Assembly: GCA_947500525.1 (NCBI GenBank) | Contig: CANMSH010000008.1 | Location: 1 to 64,000 of the forward strand | Direction of reading: 5' to 3' | DNA from: an uncultured Flavobacteriaceae bacterium | GTDB lineage: Bacteria; Bacteroidota; Bacteroidia; Flavobacteriales; Flavobacteriaceae | Length of the DNA: 64,000 bases | Shown: positions 1 through 7,336 of the stretch, piece by piece | Numbering within the stretch: position 1 is the first letter of the stretch | Layout of the letters: each line of letters starts with the position of its first letter | The notes under the pieces: model-generated | The model's input: only the letters and a program-made list of their open reading frames with translations | Told to the model about the DNA's origin: nothing | The model's database searches: none | Program-made: the position numbers and the translations under genes

Positions 1-135
1 ATAACTCTCCAGCGTTTCATCGCAAAGTGCTTTGGTCAAATCAATTTGACCGTTCCGTAAATAAATTGGAAAACAACATACTCCTATAACATCCACCCCC
101 GAATAAAGTATCCGATCAGAGTAGCACAATAGCAC
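1..135 (-). CDS. Partial ORF, clipped by the window's left edge
   Basis: Reading leftward from a possible GTG start at 135-133, the frame stays open to the window edge (45 codons). It has an ordinary-looking composition, ending at the edge in ...LCDETLESY. An in-frame stop lies directly upstream of the GTG, at 138-136. I do not recognise a family. It could be the N-terminal end of a leftward gene or a remnant. The putative start overlaps an inverted repeat (135-142 / 184-191), which fits an accessory gene boundary but makes the start uncertain. Confidence 0.3.
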   Translation of the reverse strand, partial: MLLCYSDRILYSGVDVIGVCCFPIYLRNGQIDLTKALCDETLESY

Positions 136-191
136 CTAACGGTTTGTATAAAGTTAGTAATTGGTTATGCAGTGACTGATTTTCCGTTAGG
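135..191. repeat. Inverted repeat left of the serine hydrolase gene
   Basis: CCTAACGG at 135-142 is mirrored by CCGTTAGG at 184-191 with 41 nt between. This could form a folded end structure reminiscent of small mobile cassettes, or it could be a degenerate intergenic repeat. No transposase or integrase lies nearby. The function is unknown. Confidence 0.4.
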
Positions 192-275
192 AAAATCCGT
201 TGCTAAATAGACAATTACCATATAGCTTATATACAAAAGTAAATTATTAATTTTATACGTTGTTGTGCCTCGTTT

Positions 276-1373
276 TTATTCATATTCTTTTTCGAAGTAA
301 TTCCATACTTCATTTCCAAGTTTTTCACCATACTCTGAATTGGTGAAAAGTACATAACCCCATTTTTTTTCTGTTTCCATTAGATATGAACAAGTAAATC
401 CTGCGTTATTTCCGCTATGAAAATAGGTGTTACTATAAACTTTATCAGCTGTTAAAAAGCCGAGTGCATAGTATACACTAATACCTGTTGAAGATGTAGA
501 TATTTTTGAATGATGCTTTAATAATTCCGAATAACTATTTTCAGTTAGGATTTTTTTGTTCATTACTCCAATCATCCACTTTGAGAAGTCTATTGGTTCA
601 GAATGAATAGATGAAGGGGCCACAAATTTTCCTTTATCTTTTTTATACCAATAATCGTTTTCCAAGTCAATCCATTCACGTTGGTTGTTATAAGGTTCTG
701 CTTTATGTTCATTTGTGTAGGATGTTGGAATGAAAACAGTATGTTCTAATTTTAATGGATTCGCAACTTTTTCTTGAAAAATAGTCTCTAAACCATTCCA
801 ATCAGTATTTTCTATTTGTTTTAAAACCATAGCCAAGTATTGATATCCTTCGCCCGAATATTCATAATCTGTGTCTGGTTCAAATTTTATTTTAAGTTTT
901 TTGTCTTCTTCGTTTTCTCTCCAGTTCGGAAGCCCCGACCTATGGCTTAATACCATTCTAGCTGTAATTTTCTTGTACCTTTCGTCATAGGCGATATCTT
1001 GATATGGTAAATATTCATATAATGGTTTGTCTAAATCCAATTTACCCTCCTCCACGAATTTCATTACAAAAAAAGCAAATACTGATTTTGACATTGATGC
1101 GCCTTCAAAAATCGTTTTTTTAGTAACTGGTAACTTTTTTTCAAGGTTAGCAAACCCAAAAGTTTGGTGATAAACTACTTTACCATCATTTATAACTGCA
1201 ATCGAAAGTCCAGGAATATTCAACGAGTCCATTCTCGATTTAATGAAAGTATTTATTGAATTGGTTGTAACGTCAAATCCTGCTAAATTTATGATTTTCT
1301 TCTGCGAATGACAGCTCGTAAATGAGAATATCAACAACAATAAAATCGATAATTTCAATAAATTTTCTTTCAT
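276..1373 (-). CDS. Beta-lactamase-family serine hydrolase, lipoprotein
   Basis: This is a 365-residue protein of the serine beta-lactamase / penicillin-binding-protein-like hydrolase family. A hydrophobic N-terminus ends in a lipobox (FTSC, Cys21), so it is probably a lipoprotein. The SxxK catalytic pair is S93-M-S-K96, the second motif is Y172-S-G, and the third is H319-S-G. The length matches single-domain members. The family includes esterases, D-amino-acid peptidases and beta-lactamases, so the substrate cannot be assigned. The gene stands alone, and short inverted copies of a GTTGTGCCTC sequence flank it (near 257-272 and 1391-1405), suggesting it may be an acquired single-gene unit. 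A second hydrolase of this superfamily lies at 43134-44210 but is a different subtype. Confidence 0.85.
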   Translation of the reverse strand: MKENLLKLSILLLLIFSFTSCHSQKKIINLAGFDVTTNSINTFIKSRMDSLNIPGLSIAVINDGKVVYHQTFGFANLEKKLPVTKKTIFEGASMSKSVFAFFVMKFVEEGKLDLDKPLYEYLPYQDIAYDERYKKITARMVLSHRSGLPNWRENEEDKKLKIKFEPDTDYEYSGEGYQYLAMVLKQIENTDWNGLETIFQEKVANPLKLEHTVFIPTSYTNEHKAEPYNNQREWIDLENDYWYKKDKGKFVAPSSIHSEPIDFSKWMIGVMNKKILTENSYSELLKHHSKISTSSTGISVYYALGFLTADKVYSNTYFHSGNNAGFTCSYLMETEKKWGYVLFTNSEYGEKLGNEVWNYFEKEYE

Positions 1374-1406
1374 TCGTTGGTGTTTTTTAAATGAGGCACA
1401 ACGTAC

Positions 1407-1433
1407 GGATATAGTTAATATTAACTATATATC
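1407..1433. repeat. AT-rich inverted repeat
   Basis: GGATATAGTTAAT is followed by its near-complement ATTAACTATATATCC, forming a hairpin-like palindrome with a two-base slip. It lies upstream of the serine hydrolase gene, next to the GAGGCACAACGT sequence. It could be an operator, a cassette boundary or a cruciform; none can be shown from sequence alone. Confidence 0.4.
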
Positions 1434-1515
1434 CATTATGTGTATTACCAAATATAAGAAATATAAGTGTTTAAAATTAGTTGGTTTTTGATGTTTACAT
1501 CTTGTTCTAGAACTC

Positions 1516-1553
1516 AAAACCCCCTAAAAAGTAGTACTCTTTAAGGGGTTTTT
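1516..1553. terminator. Hairpin terminator, probably for the DUF4136 gene
   Basis: The arms AAAACCCCCTAAA (1516-1528) and TTTAAGGGGTTTT (1540-1552) pair as a GC-containing stem. A T-run follows on the plus strand and a weaker one on the minus strand. It lies just downstream of the leftward gene at 1586-2191, so it probably ends that transcript and may act in both directions. Confidence 0.6.
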
Positions 1554-1585
1554 CATTTATATAAACAGAAAATATAAATTCTTTC

Positions 1586-2191
1586 TTACTCGGTTTGTGG
1601 AGGGTATTTAGTCATAATCTCTGCCACAAACTCCTTGATACGTTCTTCTTTTTTTTGTACATCTTTAGAGGTAATTAAAGTACCCGTACCCATACCTTGC
1701 CATGCCAATTCTTTTTTATCGGCATCTATTAAATCAATAAACAATGTTCCTTCTGTAGAGCGACTAATATTGTTATTGTCAAAACCTACACCTAGACCCC
1801 ATGGACCAAAACCACCCCAAGGACCAAATCCGCCCCAAGGTCCAAAACCACCCCAGCCGAAACCACGACCCCAGCCAAAGCCACCCCAACCGATATTGTT
1901 GTTGTAAACGTTTACCTTCTCTCGTGCTTTGGTGAAAATATTTACCAATAAATCTGGGTTATCAGATTTTGTAAAACCGCGAGCCATTAATTGTGATTCG
2001 ATGGCTTTTAAAATACGTCGTTTGTCTAAGTCAGAAATTTCGACGTTGTCAATACCTTTTTTATAAAAAGCAAATGTTTTATACTCTTTAAAATCTTTTT
2101 TCTGATCATAATCAGCGCTTACTTTTATCGATACACAAGAGGTTGTGATCAATGCTAAAAATACCAAAGGAAGTAATTTCAATAATTTCAT
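1586..2191 (-). CDS. DUF4136-domain lipoprotein with Gly-Trp-Phe repeats
   Basis: This is a 201-residue lipoprotein. The signal ends in LITTSC (Cys19), followed by a DUF4136-type fold typical of small envelope lipoproteins in Bacteroidota. The pattern DYDQKKDFKEYKTFAF near residues 27-42 and the late GTLFIDLIDADKKELAWQG segment are family-like. Residues 101-133 form a low-complexity Gly/Trp/Phe stretch with three GPWGGF-like units, encoded by near-identical 18-nt DNA repeats (about 1793-1891). The function of the family is unknown. The opposite strand of the repeat gives a spurious proline-rich ORF. Confidence 0.8.
   Translation of the reverse strand: MKLLKLLPLVFLALITTSCVSIKVSADYDQKKDFKEYKTFAFYKKGIDNVEISDLDKRRILKAIESQLMARGFTKSDNPDLLVNIFTKAREKVNVYNNNIGWGGFGWGRGFGWGGFGPWGGFGPWGGFGPWGLGVGFDNNNISRSTEGTLFIDLIDADKKELAWQGMGTGTLITSKDVQKKEERIKEFVAEIMTKYPPQTE
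1793..1891 (-). repeat. In-gene tandem repeat encoding GPWGGF-like units
   Basis: Within the DUF4136 gene, units of about 18 nt (core CCACCCCAAGGACCAAA on the plus strand) recur with small changes and encode Trp-Gly-Gly-Phe-Gly-Pro units. Such repeats can change copy number by slippage, altering the linker length in frame. Confidence 0.7.
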
Positions 2192-2204
2192 AGTACCTGT
2201 AAAG

Positions 2205-4244
2205 TTAATTAAATAAATCTCTCAATATAGAATCATCAACCGTATTTGGTAGCGTCACCTTTAAATTTGGCTCGGCTTGCATGGCACGTCTAATGGCAAA
2301 AATAGCCTCTTTGTTGCGGGCCCAACTACGTCTTGAAATTCCGTTATTTACATCCCAAAACAACATGGCTTTGAGACGTTTACCAGCTGCTTTAGATCCA
2401 TCAAGAACCATGCCGAAACCTCCATTAATTACTTCACCCCAACCTACACCACCGCCATTGTGAATAGAGACCCATGTAGCACCTCTAAAACTATCACCAA
2501 TAACATTATGTATGGCCATATCTGCCGTAAACTGAGATCCATCATAAATATTTGAAGTTTCCCGAAAAGGAGAATCCGTTCCCGAGACATCGTGATGATC
2601 TCTTCCTAATACTACTGGTCCAATTTCATTAGCAGCAATAGCTTTATTGAATGCTTCGGCAATTTTCATACGTCCTTCGGCATCAGCATATAAAATACGT
2701 GCTTTCGATCCCACAACTAAATTATTGGCCTGAGCGCCTCGTATCCACCGTATATTATCAGCTAATTGTTGTTGAATTTCTTTGGGCGCCGTTTTTCGTA
2801 ACTTTTCTAAAACCTCACAAGCAATAGCATCAGTTTTTGCTAAATCTTCAGGGCTACCCGAAACACATACCCAACGAAATGGCCCGAAACCATAATCAAA
2901 ACACATAGGTCCCATAATATCTTGTACATAACTAGGGTAGGCGAAGGGCTCATTATTCATAGTACCATTGCTATTACTACAAAAGTTACCCTGGATATCT
3001 TTATAGACCATGGCACCTGCACGTGAAGCTTCTAGTAAAAAGGCATTTCCATAATCAAAAAAATAAGTGCCCTTGGCCGTATGCTTGTTAATGGCACTCG
3101 CTTGTCGTTGTAAACTTAATTGTACCTTTTCTTTAAACAACTGCGACTTTTCGGCCATCATTATATTGGCATCTTCATAAGAAAGGTCCACTGGGTAATA
3201 ACCACCCGCCCATGGATTATGTAGAGAGGTTTGATCAGAACCAAGATCTACATAAATATTTGAGGCGTCAAATTGTTCCCATACATCTACAATATTACCA
3301 ACATAAGCAATAGAAACTACTTCTTTATTTGCTTTAGCCTCTTTAACCCGCGCAACTAACAAGGCGAGATCATCAATAACTTCATCTACCCATCCTTGAG
3401 AATGACGTGTGCGTACGGCTTTCGGATTGATTTCAGCACATACCGTAATACATCCGGCAATATTGCCCGCCTTAGGTTGTGCACCACTCATGCCGCCGAG
3501 ACCTGAGGTCACAAACAATTTTCCGGCAAGACCTTCTCCATTTTTAGAAATTTTACGTCCTCCGTTCAATACAGTAATGGTGGTTCCATGTACGATACCC
3601 TGAGGGCCAATATACATATAGCTACCTGCAGTCATTTGTCCGTATTGTGTTACACCTAAAGCATTAAATTTTTCCCAATCATCTGGTTTCGAGTAATTTG
3701 GTATCATCATGCCGTTGGTTACCACCACACGCGGCGCCTCACTATGTGACGGAAATAAGCCCATTGGATGCCCCGAATACATGACCAAGGTTTGTTCATC
3801 AGTCATTTGTGCTAACAATTGCATTGTGAGAAGGTACTGTGCCCAATTTTGAAAAACACCACCATTACCACCGTAGGTGATTAGCTCATGCGGATGTTGT
3901 GCTACAGCATCATCTAAGTTGTTCTGAATCATATGCATAATAGCCTTTGCCTGCAGTGAAATGCCAGGATACTCGTCGATCGGGCGTGCATAAATCTTGT
4001 AAGTTGGACGAAAACGATACATGTAAATACGTCCATAAGTCATTAATTCTTGGGCAAACTCTTTACTTAATTGGGCATGATGCTGCGCATCAAAATAACG
4101 TAAGGCGTTACGAATAGCCAATTCTTTTTCTGTGGCAGATAAGATATCTTTACGTTTTGGGGCGTGATTGATATGCGTATCAAAGGGAGGTAAATCGGGT
4201 AGCTTTTGAGGAATACCTTGTAAAATATGTGCTTTAAATGTCAT
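2205..4244 (-). CDS. hutU: Urocanate hydratase (urocanase)
   Basis: Urocanase converts urocanate to imidazolone propionate in histidine degradation, using NAD+ as a catalytic electrophile. The 679-residue protein is longer than the roughly 550-residue Pseudomonas type and resembles the long form. Visible landmarks are the GGNGGVFQNWAQY segment, YSGHPMG, the NAD-site region GLGGMSGAQPKAG, GFGPFRWVCVSG (containing the conserved Cys) and the C-terminal SGTDSPFRETS and HNGGGVGWGE stretches. No hutH, hutI or hutG is adjacent, so the gene stands alone, and its neighbour at 1586 is 13 bp away. Identification is very secure; only the separation from the other hut genes is notable. Confidence 0.97.
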   Translation of the reverse strand: MTFKAHILQGIPQKLPDLPPFDTHINHAPKRKDILSATEKELAIRNALRYFDAQHHAQLSKEFAQELMTYGRIYMYRFRPTYKIYARPIDEYPGISLQAKAIMHMIQNNLDDAVAQHPHELITYGGNGGVFQNWAQYLLTMQLLAQMTDEQTLVMYSGHPMGLFPSHSEAPRVVVTNGMMIPNYSKPDDWEKFNALGVTQYGQMTAGSYMYIGPQGIVHGTTITVLNGGRKISKNGEGLAGKLFVTSGLGGMSGAQPKAGNIAGCITVCAEINPKAVRTRHSQGWVDEVIDDLALLVARVKEAKANKEVVSIAYVGNIVDVWEQFDASNIYVDLGSDQTSLHNPWAGGYYPVDLSYEDANIMMAEKSQLFKEKVQLSLQRQASAINKHTAKGTYFFDYGNAFLLEASRAGAMVYKDIQGNFCSNSNGTMNNEPFAYPSYVQDIMGPMCFDYGFGPFRWVCVSGSPEDLAKTDAIACEVLEKLRKTAPKEIQQQLADNIRWIRGAQANNLVVGSKARILYADAEGRMKIAEAFNKAIAANEIGPVVLGRDHHDVSGTDSPFRETSNIYDGSQFTADMAIHNVIGDSFRGATWVSIHNGGGVGWGEVINGGFGMVLDGSKAAGKRLKAMLFWDVNNGISRRSWARNKEAIFAIRRAMQAEPNLKVTLPNTVDDSILRDLFN

Positions 4245-4386
4245 AATAATAGTGCTAAAATTACTTTAAATGAGGTGAAATTTGATAAAGCAATGCCTAC
4301 TATGGATAGCGCGTTGGGACTCTATGAAAAGAGTTGGCGATCGTATTTTTATATGTCATATTTAAGCTATCCAAAATGAAGCTTTC

Positions 4387-4665
<279 letters not shown>

Positions 4666-4667
4666 CT

Positions 4668-5570
4668 ATGAGAATAACACCTCTTGTCAGTGTAAATCAG
4701 CGTATTGTTTTCGATGGAATTTCTTTGACCGTTAAACGGGAAGATCAGTTGCATCCGTATATCTCGGGTAATAAATATAGAAAGCTAAAATACAATCTTT
4801 TTGAGGCTGAAAAGCAAGGGCATACAACATTACTTACATTTGGAGGCGCTTATTCAAATCACATAGCGGCTACTGCTGCCGCTGGAAAAAAGTACAATTT
4901 CAAGACCATTGGTGTAATTCGAGGTGAGGAACTAAAAGATAAGATTCTGAGCAATGCTACTTTAACATACGCCAAAGAATGTGGTATGCGATTTGAGTTT
5001 ATTTCTAGACAGGCATATAGAGATAAACAAGAATCTGATTTTTTGAGGAAACTACAAGATAAGTATGGTTCATTTTATACAATTCCAGAAGGCGGTACAA
5101 ATGCCTTAGCCATTAAAGGTTGTGAAGAAATTTTAAGCAATGAAGATACTGGGTTTAAGTATATTTGTGTGAGTGTGGGCACTGGAGGTACAATTGCAGG
5201 CTTGATCAATTCCGCGCAAGCGAACCAAAAAATACTCGGGTTTTCTTCATTGAAGGGTGATTTTTTAACAGAAGAAATTCACAATCTTACCCATCAAAAA
5301 AATTGGGAATTGATGACTGATTATCATTTTGGAGGTTACGGTAAAATAAAACCCGAATTAATTACGTTTATCAATGAGTTTAAAGAAGAAACAGGCATCC
5401 CATTAGATCCAATATATACGGGTAAAATGTGTTATGGTGTTGTTGATATGATACGACGCGATCTCATAGAAAAAGATCTAAAAATATTGGTTATTCATAC
5501 CGGAGGTTTACAAGGAATACAAGGGGTAAATGAAAAATTGAGGCGCCAGCATATGCCACTAATAACTTAG
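4668..5570 (+). CDS. PLP-dependent deaminase (ACC deaminase / D-cysteine desulfhydrase family)
   Basis: This 300-residue PLP enzyme belongs to the fold-type II family that includes 1-aminocyclopropane-1-carboxylate deaminase and D-cysteine desulfhydrase. The PLP lysine is K36 in SGNKYRKLKYN. The GGAYSNHIAA motif (S63-N64-H65) and the phosphate-binding SVGTGGTIAG loop are present. Bacteroidota homologues of this size are usually of uncertain substrate; D-cysteine or another D-amino acid is more likely than ACC, but this is inference. The stop codon abuts the ATG of the glucosaminidase gene, so the two are probably cotranscribed. Confidence 0.85.
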   Translation: MRITPLVSVNQRIVFDGISLTVKREDQLHPYISGNKYRKLKYNLFEAEKQGHTTLLTFGGAYSNHIAATAAAGKKYNFKTIGVIRGEELKDKILSNATLTYAKECGMRFEFISRQAYRDKQESDFLRKLQDKYGSFYTIPEGGTNALAIKGCEEILSNEDTGFKYICVSVGTGGTIAGLINSAQANQKILGFSSLKGDFLTEEIHNLTHQKNWELMTDYHFGGYGKIKPELITFINEFKEETGIPLDPIYTGKMCYGVVDMIRRDLIEKDLKILVIHTGGLQGIQGVNEKLRRQHMPLIT

Positions 5571-6452
5571 ATGATGAAGCATTCAGTACTTATAGTAAGC
5601 ATAATTGTTGCAGTAATACTCACAAGTTGTGGAGCTAATAAGCGGACAACTACAACGGAAAAAACGCGCTACATTGACGCACCTGTAGATCAAGTTGAGA
5701 CCTTCGAAAAAGAAGATCCTAGAATAGAGAATACCAAGGTGAAGGTAGAAAAGATACCATTGGCTGACGATCTAATAGACGATCTTAGAAAGAGAAAACC
5801 ACATTTAAGTAAAAGCACAAGCGATTATATAGAAGAGTACAATGATATCGCTATTGCGGAAATGTTACGTTATAAAATTCCGGCAAGTATTACCTTAGCT
5901 CAGGGTATTTTAGAATCTAATAGTGGTAAAAGTAGATTAACTGTAAAAGGAAACAATCACTTTGGGGTAAAATGTCATCGTAGTTGGAAAGGAGAGCGTA
6001 TTTATCATGATGATGATGCCAAGCAAGAATGTTTTAGAAAATATGAACATCCACTAACTTCTTTTAGAGATCACTCCTTATTTTTGTTTGAGAGAAAGCG
6101 GTATGCTGCTTTGTTCGATTTAAAACTGACCAATTACAAAGGTTGGGCGAGAGGTTTAAAAAGAGCGGGCTACGCTACAGACCCTAAATATCCAGTAAAA
6201 TTGATTCAAATTATAGAAACCTACGAGCTCTATAAATATGATAAGTTTAATAAAAAGTATGCCGGTGGTGTAACCAAAGTGTCAAAACCGAAGCCAAAGA
6301 AACCAGGTTCTTATATTGTAGTAAAAAAAGGAGACACCTTATATTCATTATCGAAACGACATAACATATCTGTAGATCGACTAAAATGGTTGAATGGCTT
6401 AAAGAGTAATAACTTAGATATTGGTCAAGAACTTTTCATAGAAAAACAATAA
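5571..6452 (+). CDS. Glucosaminidase-LysM lipoprotein (peptidoglycan hydrolase)
   Basis: This 293-residue lipoprotein (VILTSC, Cys20) carries an N-acetylglucosaminidase domain of the FlgJ/LytG type at roughly residues 85-225. Its catalytic-Glu signature is AQGILESNSGKS and the characteristic NNHFGVKC segment follows. A LysM peptidoglycan-binding module covers about residues 246-290 (SYIVVKKGDTLYSLSKRH). It should cleave glycan strands in the periplasm. The start codon follows the upstream stop directly; a second ATG immediately after it is an equally possible start. A strong terminator follows the gene. Confidence 0.9.
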   Translation: MMKHSVLIVSIIVAVILTSCGANKRTTTTEKTRYIDAPVDQVETFEKEDPRIENTKVKVEKIPLADDLIDDLRKRKPHLSKSTSDYIEEYNDIAIAEMLRYKIPASITLAQGILESNSGKSRLTVKGNNHFGVKCHRSWKGERIYHDDDAKQECFRKYEHPLTSFRDHSLFLFERKRYAALFDLKLTNYKGWARGLKRAGYATDPKYPVKLIQIIETYELYKYDKFNKKYAGGVTKVSKPKPKKPGSYIVVKKGDTLYSLSKRHNISVDRLKWLNGLKSNNLDIGQELFIEKQ

Positions 6453-6483
6453 GAAAAAGTACGACATATGTCGTACTTTTTCT
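6452..6483 (+). terminator. Rho-independent terminator
   Basis: A perfect palindrome, AGAAAAAGTACGACA paired with TGTCGTACTTTTTCT, directly follows the glucosaminidase stop codon and ends in a T-run. The A-tract/T-tract symmetry means it could also serve the convergent gene at 6530-6976. Confidence 0.85.
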
Positions 6484-6529
6484 ACACCAATTCAACCAAA
6501 CTTACCACTCTTTTATTGAGATCAAGCTA

Positions 6530-6976
6530 CTAAGATCTCCGTGTTTTTTTGCGCTGCATAAGACGTTTGCCTTTACGCTGTTTTATTTTTTTTGCTTTTT
6601 TCTTTCTGTTTTGTTGCCAAGTTTCAAACTGCTCAGGTGTTAAGATCCTTTTCATTTCTGCCTTATGAGCAATCATATCATCTAATTGTTTGTTTTTACG
6701 TTCAAAAAGTTCATCGCTAGTAGGCTTCTTATCGCTATCTTTCATTTTTTCGCGTGTTGCCCTTTTCGCCTTGCGTTCGGCCACTTTTTGTTTATTTATG
6801 GCTAAAATTTGCTGCTGTTGCTGTGAATTCAAGTCTAATAGCAAGGTCATTTTTTTTGTTTTGATCGTTGCTATTTGATCTACTGTAAATTCAGGTTTTT
6901 GCTTTTTCTGTTTGTCTTGGGCGGTTACACTTACTGTAAAAAGTGCAATCAACACCATCATTATAATTTTTTTCAT
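6530..6976 (-). CDS. Secreted basic protein, Spy/CpxP-like helical
   Basis: This 148-residue exported protein has a signal peptide ending VSVTAQ and is then extremely rich in Lys, Arg and Gln. A predicted helical pair contains LNSQQQQQILAINKQ and MKRILTPEQFETWQQ, which resembles the LTxxQ-like repeats of Spy/CpxP periplasmic proteins and similar DUF4890-type Bacteroidota proteins. The C-terminal tail (KKKAKKIKQRKGKR...) is highly basic. The role is unknown; a periplasmic chaperone or stress role is inference. Confidence 0.7.
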   Translation of the reverse strand: MKKIIMMVLIALFTVSVTAQDKQKKQKPEFTVDQIATIKTKKMTLLLDLNSQQQQQILAINKQKVAERKAKRATREKMKDSDKKPTSDELFERKNKQLDDMIAHKAEMKRILTPEQFETWQQNRKKKAKKIKQRKGKRLMQRKKTRRS

Positions 6977-7206
6977 GTCTTTTTATATTACTGTTTAAAT
7001 AATGTATGTGCTCTTTTGACTATGACACATGAAAAAGGTTTAAAAGAATAGAATGCTTTAACAGGACATTAACGTTTTGATGATTGCTAAACCGCCAAGT
7101 TTTGGCAGTGAAGAATATTATTTTTGATTTAGATAAGGGCTTTTTAAAACCATAATTCGTCTAAATAAAACCATTTAAGGTGTGATAAGAAAAATTGGCG
7201 ATCAAC
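6977..7206. other. Intergenic region between divergent genes, possible small RNA
   Basis: This is part of a 360-base stretch between divergent genes without a credible protein-coding frame (only 15-codon-scale ORFs). It holds a short hairpin GCCAAGTTTTGGC near 7092-7104. Rightward it runs into the terminator-like hairpin at 7207-7245, although no plus-strand gene lies upstream of that hairpin. An untranslated RNA ending at about 7245 would explain this, but no known RNA family was recognised. Confidence 0.3.
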
Positions 7207-7245
7207 AGGAAAAATCCCTTTTAAAAAAGGGGTTTTTCCTCTTTT
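7207..7245 (+). terminator. Orphan terminator-like hairpin upstream of the RHS genes
   Basis: A 16-bp stem, AGGAAAAATCCCTTTT against AAAAGGGGTTTTTCCT (one wobble pair), is followed by CTTTTT. The T-run orients it for plus-strand transcripts. No plus-strand gene precedes it after the terminator at 6452-6483, so it ends either an unannotated RNA or an attenuated leader of the RHS operon. Confidence 0.6.
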
Positions 7246-7336
7246 TAAATCGTTTTTTTTTGCTAAATTTATTGAGCTGATAAAAAATAACTAGAGTTAG
7301 TAAACAATTTTAATGAACCCCTAAATAGCCAATTTT

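Noticed and set aside
1635..1907. Proline-rich 90-codon ORF on the plus strand
   Set aside because: It is the reverse complement of the Gly/Trp/Phe repeat in the DUF4136 gene, and its Pro-rich content arises only from the CCAAGGACC-type repeat.
6690..6878. 62-codon plus-strand ORF inside the basic secreted protein gene
   Set aside because: Antisense shadow of a Lys/Gln-rich reading frame; Cys- and Phe-rich residues reflect the complement.
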